Notes under the pieces: generated by a model | Told to the model about the DNA's origin: nothing | The model's database searches: none | Seen by the model: only the letters and a program-made list of their open reading frames with translations | Shown here: piece after piece, positions 1 to 10,990 of the stretch | How positions within the stretch are numbered: the stretch's first letter is position 1 | Layout: every line of letters starts with the position of its first letter | NCBI GenBank assembly: GCA_037179515.1 | Contig: JAXCGZ010003877.1 | Coordinates: 82,944-146,943, forward strand | Origin: Halocaridina rubra | Taxonomy: Eukaryota > Arthropoda > Malacostraca > Decapoda > Atyidae | Direction of reading: 5' to 3' | Length of the DNA stretch: 64,000 nt | Program-made: the position numbers and the translations under genes

Positions 1-888
1 TGGATTCTCTTTCTCTTCGCTGTAAGGTATCATCCCTATCTTTTTTTATTTCTACTACTTCCATCGCTACTCTGATGAGTTGGTAAGTTGCATCCCTCCT
101 CCACTGACGAGGCCACATAACACTCACCAGGCAGTCTCGTCTCACAGGTACTGTGTGGAAATTTGTAGCTCGCGGATTGATTGATGCAGCAACTGCTTCT
201 TCCCATCTACCTCATGACTCTGGAATTCTCTTCCTTCTTTGTCATTCCTAATTCTTATATAACCTATCTTCCTTCAAATGCAGATCTATCTTCATCTCAG
301 GGCCTAATCCTGTCATATCTCAAGGTCCTCAGTACTTTGACTATACTTTCAGTCTGTCATATTCCATTATGTATCATTACCTTATCTCTGCCTTGTCCAT
401 AACCTTTTTCTTTTCCTTCGTCTTAATGTTTTCTTTGTGCCTGGGCTTTTATTGATTAGGGCAGTTGTTTTGCCTGTCCCAGTGTCACATTCATAACAAA
501 AAATACATTTTTCATAATTCTTACTTCTGGTGTGTTTAAGGCCGGCATATCACTCCTAGGGTGTTCCGCCAGACCAAACTTCACTGATTTAAAGTTTATA
601 TTCTTTGCTGATTATGTTACCTTGTAATTCGAAGCTCATACTGAATAAATGAGTTTTCAGCTTCTATTTGAAATCTATAGTTGAAGTGTGCTAATTTATT
701 TTAGAAATATTATCTTTTTTTTTTTTAACCATGTCTTACTTAATATTAGTATATCTGAAGAAAGTTAATTTATCAATTCGCTAATTTACATTGCTTTATT
801 TGACACAGAGTGTTTGTTTATTAATGCCCAAAGTAAGAGAGTATTTGAATCCATGATTCGTTTTATTGATAATTTTCCCCCATGCTAT
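1..888. other. AT-rich sequence with no gene recognised
   Basis: I see no convincing coding region, RNA gene or repeat boundary here. A 73-codon plus-strand reading frame at 181-402 has no recognisable domain and low-complexity composition, so I treat it as chance. The right end may hold the 3' UTR of the minus-strand exon candidate at 889-1074. Confidence 0.4.
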
Positions 889-1074
889 TTAATACATTGC
901 ATAGATCGTATCAAATCTTGCATACTCATTGTCTGCGCACTTCATTTGGCCTTCATTACATGTTTGTGTTAGAAGCCCATTTGAGCATTTTTCATAAGTA
1001 GGATCTTTTCCGACTGCTTTTTCTTTACATTTATCTTCTTTATGTCTGTACTTTTGACAACATTGACATGATAA
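889..1074 (-). CDS. Candidate terminal exon of a cysteine-rich protein (partial, unrecognised)
   Basis: Reading the minus strand from 1074, a 61-codon open frame ends in TAA at 889-891. It contains seven cysteines, starting with a C-x-C-C cluster (LSCQCCQKYRHK), then K-C-K, KCSNG, QTCNEG and MKCADN. A plausible 3' splice site lies immediately upstream: AG at 1075-1076 after a pyrimidine-rich stretch, which would make the intron phase 0. An AATAAA on the minus strand (plus 862-867) sits about 22 bases after the stop, as for a real last exon. I do not recognise the family and cannot identify upstream exons. It could be the last exon of a secreted or cysteine-rich host protein, or a transposon remnant. 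Confidence 0.3.
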   Translation of the reverse strand, partial: LSCQCCQKYRHKEDKCKEKAVGKDPTYEKCSNGLLTQTCNEGQMKCADNEYARFDTIYAMY

Positions 1075-2043
1075 CTGTATTACAGACTTGAGTAGATTAA
1101 AAACGGAAAAATTACAAATTCATTCTGCATTATGTAATAATTTTTGCATGACATGTAGTAAGTGATTATTTGTACCTTTACCGTTTATTGGTTTCAAATT
1201 AGTGAAGTTTGAACTGATAGCAAAATCAGTTTTAACTTGAAATATTTCTATTAGAGAGCATTTACACTCATATCTAGCAAGATTTAAAACATTCCTCATC
1301 AGTTCATGATATTACCTGCAAGGCTAACCCTATATGATACAAAACTCTTAATGCATATATACTTCAATCTCTGTATCTAACAATTCTGGTTGTAAGTTTT
1401 CTGGCATGTTGACAAAGGTTGTGCATTCTTATTTGATGACTGTCGACAACTAACTTTGCCTTTTTTATTTAAATGTCTATCTTTGTAGGTGTGTTGTAAA
1501 TACCTCATCTGTTCACAATGAATAACTCTGCTAGGTATTGCATTGTGAAGCTGCCCAATGCAATTGAAATTTTTTTTCATCATTAGAAGATGATTTTTCA
1601 TTTTCATGAAGTTTAGTGTACATGATAGTTGTACCTTACACATTTGGCAGATTTCACTATACAGTAATCCCTTATAATTATCGATGCCACTTGATGCAAG
1701 GGAGGTCTTATAGAGAAGGAAGATGCTGATGGATGCACCATCCACTTACCATCTTTTATGTTATTCACTGTGAGTTGATGTTCAGGTATGCATTGAAGAT
1801 AAGTTAGTTACTTATGTACAACTTGCACTGAATACTGTGGTTGCATATGCAGACATAACTATGAAAGCAAATATTTGGCAGGAGTGTCCAACACAGTCCA
1901 CTTATGTGAACAGCCAACCCAATTGAGAAGTCATGAATCTGTTAAGCAAGATTTCTTTTTTTTCCCTGACACGACTCCTAATGAGTTTCACTTGGTTATT
2001 TGATGAAAGTGTGTATGAAGTTCAGTCTTGAAAGTCTTGTGCA
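1075..2043. other. Intergenic or intronic AT-rich sequence
   Basis: A 122-codon minus-strand frame (1377-1745) is the only long one. It is Lys/Asn/Cys-rich and carries a C-x2-C (EICQMCK) followed by a donor-like AAG/GTACAA, but no family is recognised. The short stretch just after that donor resembles the start of the exon candidate at 1074, so the two may be related fragments. Nothing else is supportable. Confidence 0.3.
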
Positions 2044-2770
2044 CACTAACAAGAGACGTGATCTGTGTGTCTTATGAGTTGTTCAGAAATAAGACTTAAA
2101 TATGTTCTATGTTTATTCCGTGATTCAAACTCAGAATACTTGCCTATCAATCCAACGCTTTAACTACTGTGCTCTTCAGGCACTACAACGAGGGTCTATG
2201 TAAGCTTGTCGTTATTAATACTAACCTTCGCTAAATCTTTAAATTAGTTCTATGTTTATTCCGTAATTCAAACTCAGAATACTTGCTTATCAATCCAACG
2301 CATTAACTACTATGTTCTTCAGGCAATGCAATGTGGGTCTATGTAAGCTTGTCGTTTTTAATACAAACCTTCACTAAATCTTTAAATTAGTTCTATGTTT
2401 ATTCCGTGATTCAAACTTAGAATACTTGCTTATCAATCGAACGCTTTAACGACTGTGCTCTTCAGGCACTACAACGAGGGTCTATGTAAACTTGTCGTTA
2501 TTAACACTAACCTTCACTAAATTTTAAAATTTTTGAAACAATCAACTATTAATTAATTAACTATAAGAGACTATGTATGAATAATAACTTTAAAACAATT
2601 ATACTTGAGTTAAACAAGTTATATGCATCATCACTATTATCGCTCAGTGTCATTATTTACATCTCATCACATCTCCTCTTCTTTCAAGTTATCACAAGTC
2701 TGTCTGCTTGTCTTCTGACTCTGTGAGATCTTTTGAGTTATACTGGCAATTTGTCCCTTTGCACTAGAAC
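2044..2770 (-). repeat. 3' LTR of decayed Ty3/gypsy element (boundaries approximate)
   Basis: This segment shares its start (TTATGAGTTGTTCAGAAATA), the following ~140 bases and an AT-rich block (ATTAATTAATTAAC) with the LTR at the other end of the element (6574 onward). The terminal TG is eroded: the right-hand copy begins TGTAACGAGA, the left has CACTAACAAGAGA near 2042. It ends close to the integrase stop at 2771. A segment inside is present three times, unlike in the 5' LTR. Confidence 0.6.
2105..2535. repeat. Three tandem copies of a ~143-bp LTR segment
   Basis: Copies begin at about 2105, 2248 and 2391, each with TTCTATGTTTATTCCG followed by a shared CTCAGAATACTTGC and AAGCTTGTCGTT. Copies differ by a few substitutions, so the amplification is not brand new. 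The matching LTR at 6574 has one copy, so the expansion is specific to this end. Confidence 0.85.
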
Positions 2771-3777
2771 TTACGTAGCACCCTGCTTTTCATGTGTTTC
2801 CAATGCAACTTCTGTGGTAGGACTTTCCTTGGAGATCTTGATGTCTCGGCAATTTTGGCGGTACATTGAAGCATTCACTTTTATGGCATAGGATCTATCA
2901 CCCACTTGTTCTTGACAGACTCCTTTGTGCCAAGTGTGCCCATGCGGGTCTCTTACTCTGATTACAGACCTTTTGGACACATCAGGTAGAGGTTTGCTGT
3001 GCTCATCATAATAGCATTTCTGCTTTGCCCTCATAATCTCTAACCTTCTCTTTTCCAAGCACGTATCATATCTAGGCTTCAACATGCTTTTCACTACTGG
3101 CAACATCGTACGACATCTGCCGAAGAGTCTTTGTGCTGGTGACAGGCCTATGCCTTCTGTCGCATATTTCTCCAATCCAGTAGTATTTCATACACTGTGA
3201 TCTCATCCTCTTGAGCTTTCTTGAACAACCACTTTACAGTCTTAACGGCACTCGCAGCTCTTCCATTGCTCTCTGCATTTTATGACGAATTTATCACCTG
3301 TTTAATATCCTATCTTCCACAGAACTCTTAAAATTTTGCTGCCATGAATTACCTTCCGATGTCTAATACTATTTCTTCTGGTATTCCTTGTCTTGCAAAC
3401 CATTCCTTTAGAAGCTTGACCACCGCTTGGGGTCTCATTGATTGCAGTCTACCAAAATCTATGAATCCAGAATAATAATCGACACACGCAAGTAGTGTTT
3501 GGCCTGACAACTCACATAGGTCTACACCAACCTTTTGCCATGGTTTATCACCTGTCTCATGCTGCTTGAGTAGTTCCTTCTGTTGCTTTGCACTATGTTT
3601 CAGACATCTTTCGCATCTTGCGACGTACTCTTCTGCGTCTGTAGACATTCGAGGCCAGAATACTGTGTCTCTCAGTCTTCTCAATGTGGTATCTTTTCCC
3701 ACATGTGATCTATGCGCATACTCAAGCATCTCTTCTCTCATGTCTTTCGGAATGATTAATTGTTGACTTTTGAACAC
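2771..3777 (-). pseudogene. Ty3/gypsy integrase, broken
   Basis: The frame 3777-3349 carries the integrase zinc-binding region (HRSHVG, then C-E-R-C-L-K) and the start of the catalytic core (VGVDLCEL, VDYYSGF). The second catalytic region reads IVLDIGR and then breaks. The frame 3175-2771 holds the C-terminal part (GLSPAQRLFGR, PLPDVSKRSVIRVRDPHG). Stops and frameshifts between 3180 and 3350 remove the rest of the core. The K02A2.6-like character suggests the Mag lineage (inference). It lies downstream of RT/RNase H, the conventional gypsy order, unlike the elements at 30-58 kb. Confidence 0.85.
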
Positions 3778-3782
3778 TTGGT

Positions 3783-5458
3783 CTACAATCCATCAAGGAC
3801 TTGATTATTCAACAACTGTAGTACGCTGTCTTGAGCCGTACTAGCTTGTATTCTATTTGGTCTCTCTGGACTCACTGCTAGAGTCTTTGCAGGTGTCACG
3901 TCTTCTGGGTTCATCACTGACTTCTGACATTCATCGCTTAGATATGTTCCTGACAGCGTGTTGGGTAAGTACATTTCCTTGCCCCTCTTGTACTCAAGTT
4001 TGATTGAGTAATTCTGCAGCTGCAATATCATGCGCTGTTGCCTCATTGGCGCTTCACTTAGATTCTTCTTCACTGTGACCATCTCCCTTCAGTACACATA
4101 ACCATGGAACTTCTCTCATGCGAACACTATTGCCAGTATCTCCTTCTCAATATGATCATATCTCATCTCTACGGACGTCATCACTCTTGAAGAATGCCCT
4201 ACTGGCTGGCCCTTTTGAAGTAAAACTGCTCCGAGTCCATCTTTGGACGCATCGTCTTCGATTGTTACTTCCTCCTTTGGCTCGTAGTATTGCAAAGCTG
4301 GAGCTTCTGATGCCAGTTCCTTGATCTTTCTCACGGCTTTCTCGTGGCATTCCATCCAGCAGAACTGTGTTCCCTTCTTCACTAAATCTCGTAATGGCTT
4401 CGCCACTTCCGACAACTTGGGCAAGAATTTCTCCAAGTAGCCGGTCATGCTTACAAACTGCCTCACAGCTTCTGCATCTGTTGATGTTGGCATTACTTTT
4501 ATCGCCTTCACCCTCTCTGGATCTGTCTTAAAACCGTCAACGAAGAATCTGTGTCAAACGTATTGCACTTTTTTTGCTCTTATGCACTATTATCAGCATC
4601 GTAATCAGCTGTCACTTCATCATCGGTCTTCCCGTATCCCACTATTGGGAAATCGTCATGGATCACTTGAAATCCGCATAGCCCTTCCGAGAACTGGTGG
4701 ATCCTGCGCTGAAACACTTCAGGCGCACTTGATATTCCGAATGGCATCCTCAACCATTTGTATCTTTCGAATGAAGTATTAAACATGGTCAGCTTGCTTG
4801 ACTCTTTGTCAAGTGCCACATGCCAGAATCCTTTCTTGTCATCCACCTTCGTGAACACCCGTGCTCCTACTAACTGAGTCGCTACTTCTTCGACTGTTGG
4901 AATAGGATAGATTTCCCTTTGGATCACTTTATTCAAATCAGCCGGATCTAGACATATTTTCAGATTGCTGTCTTACTTCGGCACTATCACCATGGACGAC
5001 ATCCATTCTGTTGTCTCGTTCACTGGTTCTATGATTCCCAGTTCCGTCATCTACAGAAGATGATTCTTCAACTTACTCCTTAGAGCTACTGGCACTTTAT
5101 GAGGTGCATGTTGGACCGGTTCACTGGCTGGGTCCAGTCTTATCTTGTATTTCTTCTCTAGTTTGCCCACATTTTCACTGAAGACTTCCGGATATCTCTT
5201 GAACAGATCATCCATCGTAGCTATCTTAGGCACAACTTTGGTGGCAAACACTGCGTACAAACCCGTGTCAGGCTTGAACAATGCATCGTTGTCCATTTGC
5301 TTGATGAGACCTAGGTGTACACTAGCTCTTTTTCCCAGTATAGCATGGAACTGGTCTCTTTGGACAGTGTGTACTGTAATCCTGCCGCAATCGTCTTTCA
5401 CCCACACTCTCAGAATGTCTGTTCCTAATGACGACCATTTGACATTTCCATATGCCAC
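3783..5458 (-). pseudogene. Ty3/gypsy reverse transcriptase and RNase H, broken
   Basis: Minus-strand fragments in order: 5458-5051 (protease-RT linker and RT start, PEVFSENVGKLEKKY), 4936-4580 (RT palm, FTKVDDKKGFWHVALD and LRMPFGISSAPEVFQ), 4511-4116 (connection and RNase H, IEDDASKDGLGAVLLQKGQP) and 4082-3783 (RNase H end). The usual YxDD active site reads VIHDDFPIVGYG, so its tyrosine is lost. At least three frame breaks separate the fragments. No functional polymerase is possible. Confidence 0.9.
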
Positions 5459-5488
5459 TAAAGGCTCGTAGCTCTCCTTGGTAACCTG

Positions 5489-6433
5489 TCACAGGTTGAA
5501 ATCTTGTGTAGCTTTCTTGTACACTAGCACGTTCACTGTAGCTCCACTGTCTATCTGGAACCTGATAGACTTGCCTGATTCAAGCTTCAGCATTACCGTT
5601 TGCTCATCTCTGAGTATGTTGACTGTGAGGGCAAAGACATCATTATCAGAGTACTCTTCCCCTTGGATGCTATGCACACACTCGTGCGTAGTGGTTCTTC
5701 CTTCCACATTTCTTGCATGTCTGTCCATACGCCGGACACCTCCTTGGTCCGTGCTTTCCATCGCAGTACTTGCATCTCGCGCCTTTCTCATGCCCTCCCT
5801 GGTCTCTGTCATTTCGACTTCCTTTCTGCCTAGATGGATTTCTGACTTTCTGTGACTGTTGCTTTGCACTGACAAAGTTTACTTCTTTACTCTCACCAAT
5901 CAGTATTAAACTTGACTCTGTCACGTCATTTGCTCTGCATATCTGAAGTGTTCTTTCCAGCATCAGCTTTGGCTCTCGTAGGAGACATGTCCTCACTTTG
6001 GCATTGTGTATTCCGAACACGACCCTGTCCCGTAGAATTATGTCTGGAGTTATATCTTCAAACTCACATCTTAATGCCAAGTGCCTCAACTCAGTCAAAT
6101 ACTGTTTGAACGACTCTCCTTTCTGCTTCCTAGTGTTGAATTTATACCTCTCTACTGCCGTGTTGGCCATGGTTTCACATAGTCACTGAACATCTTTAGC
6201 ACTGGCTCGAGTCTCTGGCTTTCTCCATCTGCGAAGTGAGCTGTATTATACACTCCTGGCTTCTGGTCCTATGACCGTGAGCAGAGTTGCCACTTGCACT
6301 GCTTCAGGCTTTGTGCCAATTCCATTTGCTATTTGTACGAATTCCAGGCCTTTTTCCAATCAGACCAATCTTCTGCTGCAGTGCTACTGTGGCTATTGAA
6401 TACCCGTGGCAGCGCTAATCCCAGTGCAACCAT
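5489..6433 (-). pseudogene. Ty3/gypsy gag and protease, broken
   Basis: Gag starts near an ATG at 6433 (MVALGLALP, then TAAEDWSDWKKAW) in a frame interrupted by stops. It continues in the frame 6170-5670 (RYKFNTRKQKGESFKQYL, LRHLALRCEFEDI) and ends in paired zinc knuckles (CKYCDGKHGPRRC, CKKCGRKNHYARVC). The overlapping frame 5875-5489 carries the aspartic protease with the active-site motif IDSGATVNVL. The gag-protease shift is natural for this superfamily; the breaks near 6170 are decay. Confidence 0.85.
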
Positions 6434-6573
6434 TTTTTTCTTGACTCGTCTCGTGTGCAACTCTTAAATCTCTCAAGCTTTCCTCCTCTATATTCGGAAC
6501 TTCTGCTTCAGCTAGCTTGAGACACCTTTGTGCACTTCTTTGGGAATGTTCTAAACCACTAATGCTGCCACCA

Positions 6574-6890
6574 TGTAACGAGATCCATGGTATGTGTCTG
6601 CTTTATGAGTTATTCAGAAATAAGACTCAAATAAGTTTTATGATTATTTCCTGATTCAAACTCAGAATACTTGCTCTTCAATCCGACGATTTAACTACTG
6701 TCCTCTTCATGCAGTACAACTAGGGCACATGTAAGCTTGTTGTTATTAAAACTAACCATCTCTAAATCTTTAAAGTATTAAAACAATCAACTATTAATTA
6801 ATTAACAATAACACTCTGTGTATGAATAATAACTTTAAAACAATTATACTTGAGTTAACAAATTATATGTCATGAGAATTACTGACACCG
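6574..6890 (-). repeat. 5' LTR of the decayed Ty3/gypsy element (incomplete)
   Basis: It begins TGTAACGAGA directly after CTGCCACCA. On the minus strand this places a TGGTGGCAGC primer-binding-like sequence against the LTR end. It matches the 3' LTR at 2044-2770 (same TTATGAGTT and ATTAATTAATTAAC blocks) but is cut off near 6890, where the inverted copy begins. Confidence 0.6.
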
Positions 6891-7206
6891 AGCGATAATA
6901 GAGTGATGATGCATATAACGTGTTTAACTCAAGTATGATTGCTTTAAAGTTATTATTCATACACAGAGTGTTATAGTTAATTAATTAATAGGTGATTGAT
7001 TTAATAATTTAAAGATATAGTGATGATTACTTTTAATAATGACAAGCTTACATGGGCCCTACTTGTACTGCCTGAAGAGCACATTAGTTAAAGCGTCAAA
7101 TTGATAAGCAAGTATTCTGAGTTTGAATCACGGAATAAACAAAAAACTTATTTATGTCTTATTTCTGAACAACTCATAAGGCAGACATATCTCGGCTCTC
7201 ATTACA
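6574..7206. repeat. Imperfect inverted repeat formed by two LTR copies
   Basis: The right arm, read on the minus strand from 7206, begins TGTAATGAGAGCCGAG and follows the same sequence as the left arm from 6574 (shared TCTTATTTCTGAAC complement, CTCAGAATACTTGC complement, TTAATTAATTAA). The arms are roughly 290-300 bases with a short centre around 6880-6915. The two LTR ends face outward. It may reflect insertion of one LTR beside another or a fold-back rearrangement. Confidence 0.75.
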
Positions 7207-7308
7207 CTCACAACTCTGATTTTTTTCAGGATCTGATAAATTTTCATTGTTCATCCGAAGCTGTTGGCCCATGAAAATAACATCCATATCACCATCGATG
7301 TGCAGACC

Positions 7309-7503
7309 CTAAAAAGTAGCTTTTGGCAATTCCAAGGGTAGTTTAAATAACGTTTTATTTAGGGCTTCTCCTCTTGCAGGATTAGCAGTTGCTGTCACTG
7401 CTAAAGTGTAGTTGCCTGTTGCACCTTCACCGTTCTGTGATGTTCTCCCCCTTATTTCTGTGAATAGGCGTCTTTTCAAAATAATTTCAGGCTGTTTTGA
7501 GCA
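7309..7503 (-). other. Possible coding tail, 64 codons, unrecognised
   Basis: The minus strand is open from 7503 to a TAG at 7309-7311. The stretch GEGATGNYTLAVTATANPAR then LNKTLFKLPLELPKATF is of non-repetitive, protein-like composition. A possible acceptor (TTCACAG) lies inside near 7467. It has no start codon and no recognised family. It could be a last exon of a host gene or chance. Confidence 0.2.
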
Positions 7504-8186
7504 TTATCTGAAGCAGCCGAGGCTGTTGCTTCTACATTCAGTTAGAGTTTCGACCATGCTTGAACCTGAGTGTTAGAATATGCTAATGCATTTGTATTTA
7601 TCATTTCCTGTTGCTTATCTGGTTGAAATTATTGGGTAACTGAATTACTGGATATTCAAATATTCTGCATGGTGTGCTTTGACTATTAATAAATGCATGG
7701 ACACATATATAATAGTCTTTATATTGAATTGTATTTGATTTTCATCTTTGTGTCTAGATTTTACTAGTTCTATATATATTTTTGGAAATCTGTCATCTAA
7801 ATCAGTGCTGATAACAATATTTCTTGTACCTAAGGCCAAATGGGCTGTCTTACATTTTGTTACTGGTTAATTAAAGGGGCATTAAATAGGGGTTTGGCTG
7901 TTCTAGCCCCAAAATAGTTTTCAGGGTCAGCTTTTCAATTTAGGGTTTTACACATCCAAGAATACCTATTCTATAGGAAAGTTTTGTTATTTAATTATTA
8001 GTGATCATAGTGGTTTATGCTCTAGGTTGACACTAATATGTCTGTAAATTCATATTGTAAAGATATTCTGGCTCCAACATTGGGACCTTAGTTTTCAAAA
8101 GCTATAATCAGGTAATACTACGTAGGTGTAGTTTCTCTGTGTCTGACAATCATCTTGTTTTCCACTTTGACCTGCCTGAGAACTAA
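7504..8186. other. Upstream region of eEFSec, likely 5' intron
   Basis: No coding region is recognised. If the acceptor at 8203 is real, this AT-rich stretch is at least partly the 5' UTR intron of the eEFSec gene. A 64-codon minus-strand frame (7645-7839) has no recognisable features. Confidence 0.35.
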
Positions 8187-8203
8187 TTTTTTTTTCTCCA
8201 CAG
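8187..8203 (+). promoter_or_regulatory. 3' splice site in the eEFSec 5' UTR
   Basis: A run of T/C (TTTTTTTTTCTCCACAG) ends in CAG at 8201-8203, 15 bases before the eEFSec start codon. This is a textbook polypyrimidine tract plus acceptor. It implies that the mRNA leader is spliced and that the gene is not simply an unspliced retrocopy. A second ATG at 8206 lies out of frame upstream of the main start. Confidence 0.6.
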
Positions 8204-8218
8204 ATATGAACGGTAAGA

Positions 8219-9916
8219 ATGGAGAAAAAAATTCTGAATTTCAATGTTGGGGTACTGGGGCATGTGGATAGTGGAAAAACATCCCTGGCTAAAGCTCTAA
8301 GCACTGTAGCCAGCACTGCTTGCTTTGACAAAAATCCTCAATCCAGAGAAAGAGGAATAACAATCGATCTTGGATTTAGCTCATTTATTGTTGATATCCC
8401 GAGTCATTTGAAGGAATCTGGCTGTGACAAACTTCAGTTTACCCTTGTGGACTGTCCAGGTCATGCCTCTTTAATTAGAACTATCATTGGAGGTGCCCAA
8501 ATCATCGACGCCATGATGCTAGTGGTCGATGTTATGAAAGGAATTCAGACGCAAACAGCCGAATGCTTGGTCATTGGTGAAATTCTTTGTGATCACATCT
8601 TAGTAGTGCTCAATAAATTGGATTTAATTCCTGCTGAAAAACAAAAGATTTCCATTGAGAAAATGACAAAGAGGATCCTCCTGACACTTCAGCAGACAAA
8701 ATTTGCTGGTGCTAAAGTCACATGTGTATCTGCTAAGCCAGGTGGACCTGACTCTCATATTGTTGAACCCATAGGCATCACAGACCTCATTGAAGCCATG
8801 AAAAGTTTTTCTTATATTCCAGACAGGAACAGTAGTGGGCCATTTTTATATGCTGTTGACCACTGCTTCAGCATCAAGGGGCAAGGAACAGTCATGACTG
8901 GAACTGTATTACAAGGCAGTGTTGCTGTTAATGATAATGTTGAAATTCCAAGTCTTAAAGTGACGAAAAAGGTCAAGTCAATACAAATGTTTAGGAAACC
9001 TGTAGAAAGAGCATCACAAGGTGACAGAGTTGGGATGTGCGTCACTCAGTTTGATCCTAAACAGCTAGAGAGAGGACTTGTTGGCATGCCAGGTCTTATA
9101 CAGATATCCTTTGGCGTTATTGCGTTAGTGAAGAAAATAGCCTATTACAAACTTCCTATTGAAACAAAATCCAAGTTTCATATTACTTCAGGTCATGAGA
9201 CAGTTATAGCTAAAGCAACATTTTTTGGTACTGAGAAGAATTTGGATATAAAAAATAACTTTATTTATGACCATATTTATAAATACCAGCATGAACTTCT
9301 TGATCATTCGAAAAGTTTGGATGATGACAAAAGTGAGCTTAAGTCTTTGCATCAGTTTGCAGTTCTAGAGTTTGAAAGACCTACTCAGATCCTGCCAAGT
9401 TCTGTTTTGATAGGATCCAAATTGGATATGGACGTTCATACCAACATGTGTCGCTTAGCCTTTCAAGGCAAAGTATTAGAAGTGTTCACAGATAAAAATT
9501 ACCACATGTCTCAGTTATCAGCAGTCAAAGTATGCAAAAACAAAAGCAAAGATGGTGTTGTGGAAAGGGTATTGAATGAGAATGAAGTGATTGTTAAAAA
9601 TTTATTGAAGAAAGACACAAACATACAATTATTTTTAGGATTTAAAGTCTTATTGTCTACTGGAGAGGAAGGCATGATTGATGGAACCTTTGGTCAGAGT
9701 GGAAAACTCAAGATTAGAATAAGTGGTGGGTTGAAGGATACAACCAAAACTTTACTAGAAAAAAATTTCACTGGTGGTAGAAAAAAAGGCAAGGCTAATA
9801 CAGTCCAGCAGCCATCTCTAGCATTAAAGGAAACAGAAGGCTCACAGTTTGTGAATGTGACTCTAAGCTTTAAGAAATTTGTGTTTAGCAATGACAAAAA
9901 GATGATACAGGCTTGA
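8219..9916 (+). CDS. EEFSEC: Selenocysteine-specific elongation factor (eEFSec / SelB)
   Basis: This GTPase delivers Sec-tRNA[Ser]Sec to the ribosome at recoded UGA codons, working with SBP2 and SECIS elements in the cytoplasm. The 565-residue product has all GTPase boxes: G1 GHVDSGKTS (14-22), G2 RGIT (45-48), G3 DCPGH (78-82) and G4 NKLD (132-135). The eEFSec-type switch region is present (PQSRERGITIDLGFSSF). An EF-Tu-like domain 2 follows (GQGTVMTGTVLQGSV), then domain 3 and a basic C-terminal domain 4 (GGRKKGKAN) ending FKKFVFSNDKKMIQA, as in animal eEFSec. The N-terminus aligns directly with the animal family start, which fixes the ATG. The length is close to the ~596 residues of the human protein. 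The coding region is uninterrupted, with no frameshift. A selenoprotein system is therefore expected in this organism. Confidence 0.96.
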   Translation: MEKKILNFNVGVLGHVDSGKTSLAKALSTVASTACFDKNPQSRERGITIDLGFSSFIVDIPSHLKESGCDKLQFTLVDCPGHASLIRTIIGGAQIIDAMMLVVDVMKGIQTQTAECLVIGEILCDHILVVLNKLDLIPAEKQKISIEKMTKRILLTLQQTKFAGAKVTCVSAKPGGPDSHIVEPIGITDLIEAMKSFSYIPDRNSSGPFLYAVDHCFSIKGQGTVMTGTVLQGSVAVNDNVEIPSLKVTKKVKSIQMFRKPVERASQGDRVGMCVTQFDPKQLERGLVGMPGLIQISFGVIALVKKIAYYKLPIETKSKFHITSGHETVIAKATFFGTEKNLDIKNNFIYDHIYKYQHELLDHSKSLDDDKSELKSLHQFAVLEFERPTQILPSSVLIGSKLDMDVHTNMCRLAFQGKVLEVFTDKNYHMSQLSAVKVCKNKSKDGVVERVLNENEVIVKNLLKKDTNIQLFLGFKVLLSTGEEGMIDGTFGQSGKLKIRISGGLKDTTKTLLEKNFTGGRKKGKANTVQQPSLALKETEGSQFVNVTLSFKKFVFSNDKKMIQA

Positions 9917-10226
<310 letters not shown>

Positions 10227-10990
10227 TCACCTAGTTCTCAGAATAACGCCTAGATAGGTTCTCAGAAGTGTCGGGTAAATGGAAAATCGTGTAAAAAAAA
10301 CAAGTAATTTTCCATAGGAAACAATGATAAAGGGCATAAATACCTTCCAAACCTTACATAGACACACCATGCCAAAGATATAAGATAAGTAAAAAACATA
10401 TTTTATAATTACATAACAAAGCAGAAAGCCCTGTATCTATTTTTAAGAATATACAAAAGATATTCATTTTCACTGTACAGCAAGAAATTAACACACAGTA
10501 CTGTACTGTACTCTATTATGCTGTGGGCAACAGTCATACAGTACACTGGGACATGCATAGTGGCCGTGAGCAAGTAACTTAAGCGGAAGAAGAGGAGGAG
10601 GATGCAGGAAAACGAATCTCTATCTGCAAATGTAAACAATGATAAAATAAAAATTATAAATAACCAAAGCAAGACTAAAAAACGAAAAAAAAAATGATGC
10701 AATGCCTAAATGTAAAACACGTTAGCAAGACTAAAAAACTATGTAAAAAAATATTATGCAATGCCTGAATTACTGTAGAGAGAAAAAAAAAAAGATACAT
10801 TCTACTCACTCTATTATACGGTGAGCAACAGGTATGGAATGAGCGAGGTGTCAGTGAGCACTTGACATAAGCGGTATTAACTGATATTAGAAGAGGAGAA
10901 TGAACCTCTATCTGCCAAACGCAAGAAACTATTAACAAAAGCAAGACTAGAAAACTACATTTTTTCATTATGCAACTAGCCATGATATTA
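10227..10990 (-). mobile_element. Tigger-type 3' region with degenerate tandem repeats
   Basis: The start (GTTCTCAGAAGTG, GGGTAAAT, then AAAATCG) and the following GATAAAGGGCATA and GGCAACAGTCATAC match 24640-24910, the end of the Tigger element whose transposase lies at 26457-27810. Two or three copies of the GAGCAACAGG-type repeat unit are present (near 10528 and 10823). No transposase remains. Frames on the minus strand are Phe/Leu-rich by composition only. Confidence 0.65.

Noticed and set aside
1377..1745. A 122-codon minus-strand frame as a gene
   Set aside because: No recognisable family and no supported splice structure. It is kept only as a remark on the region.
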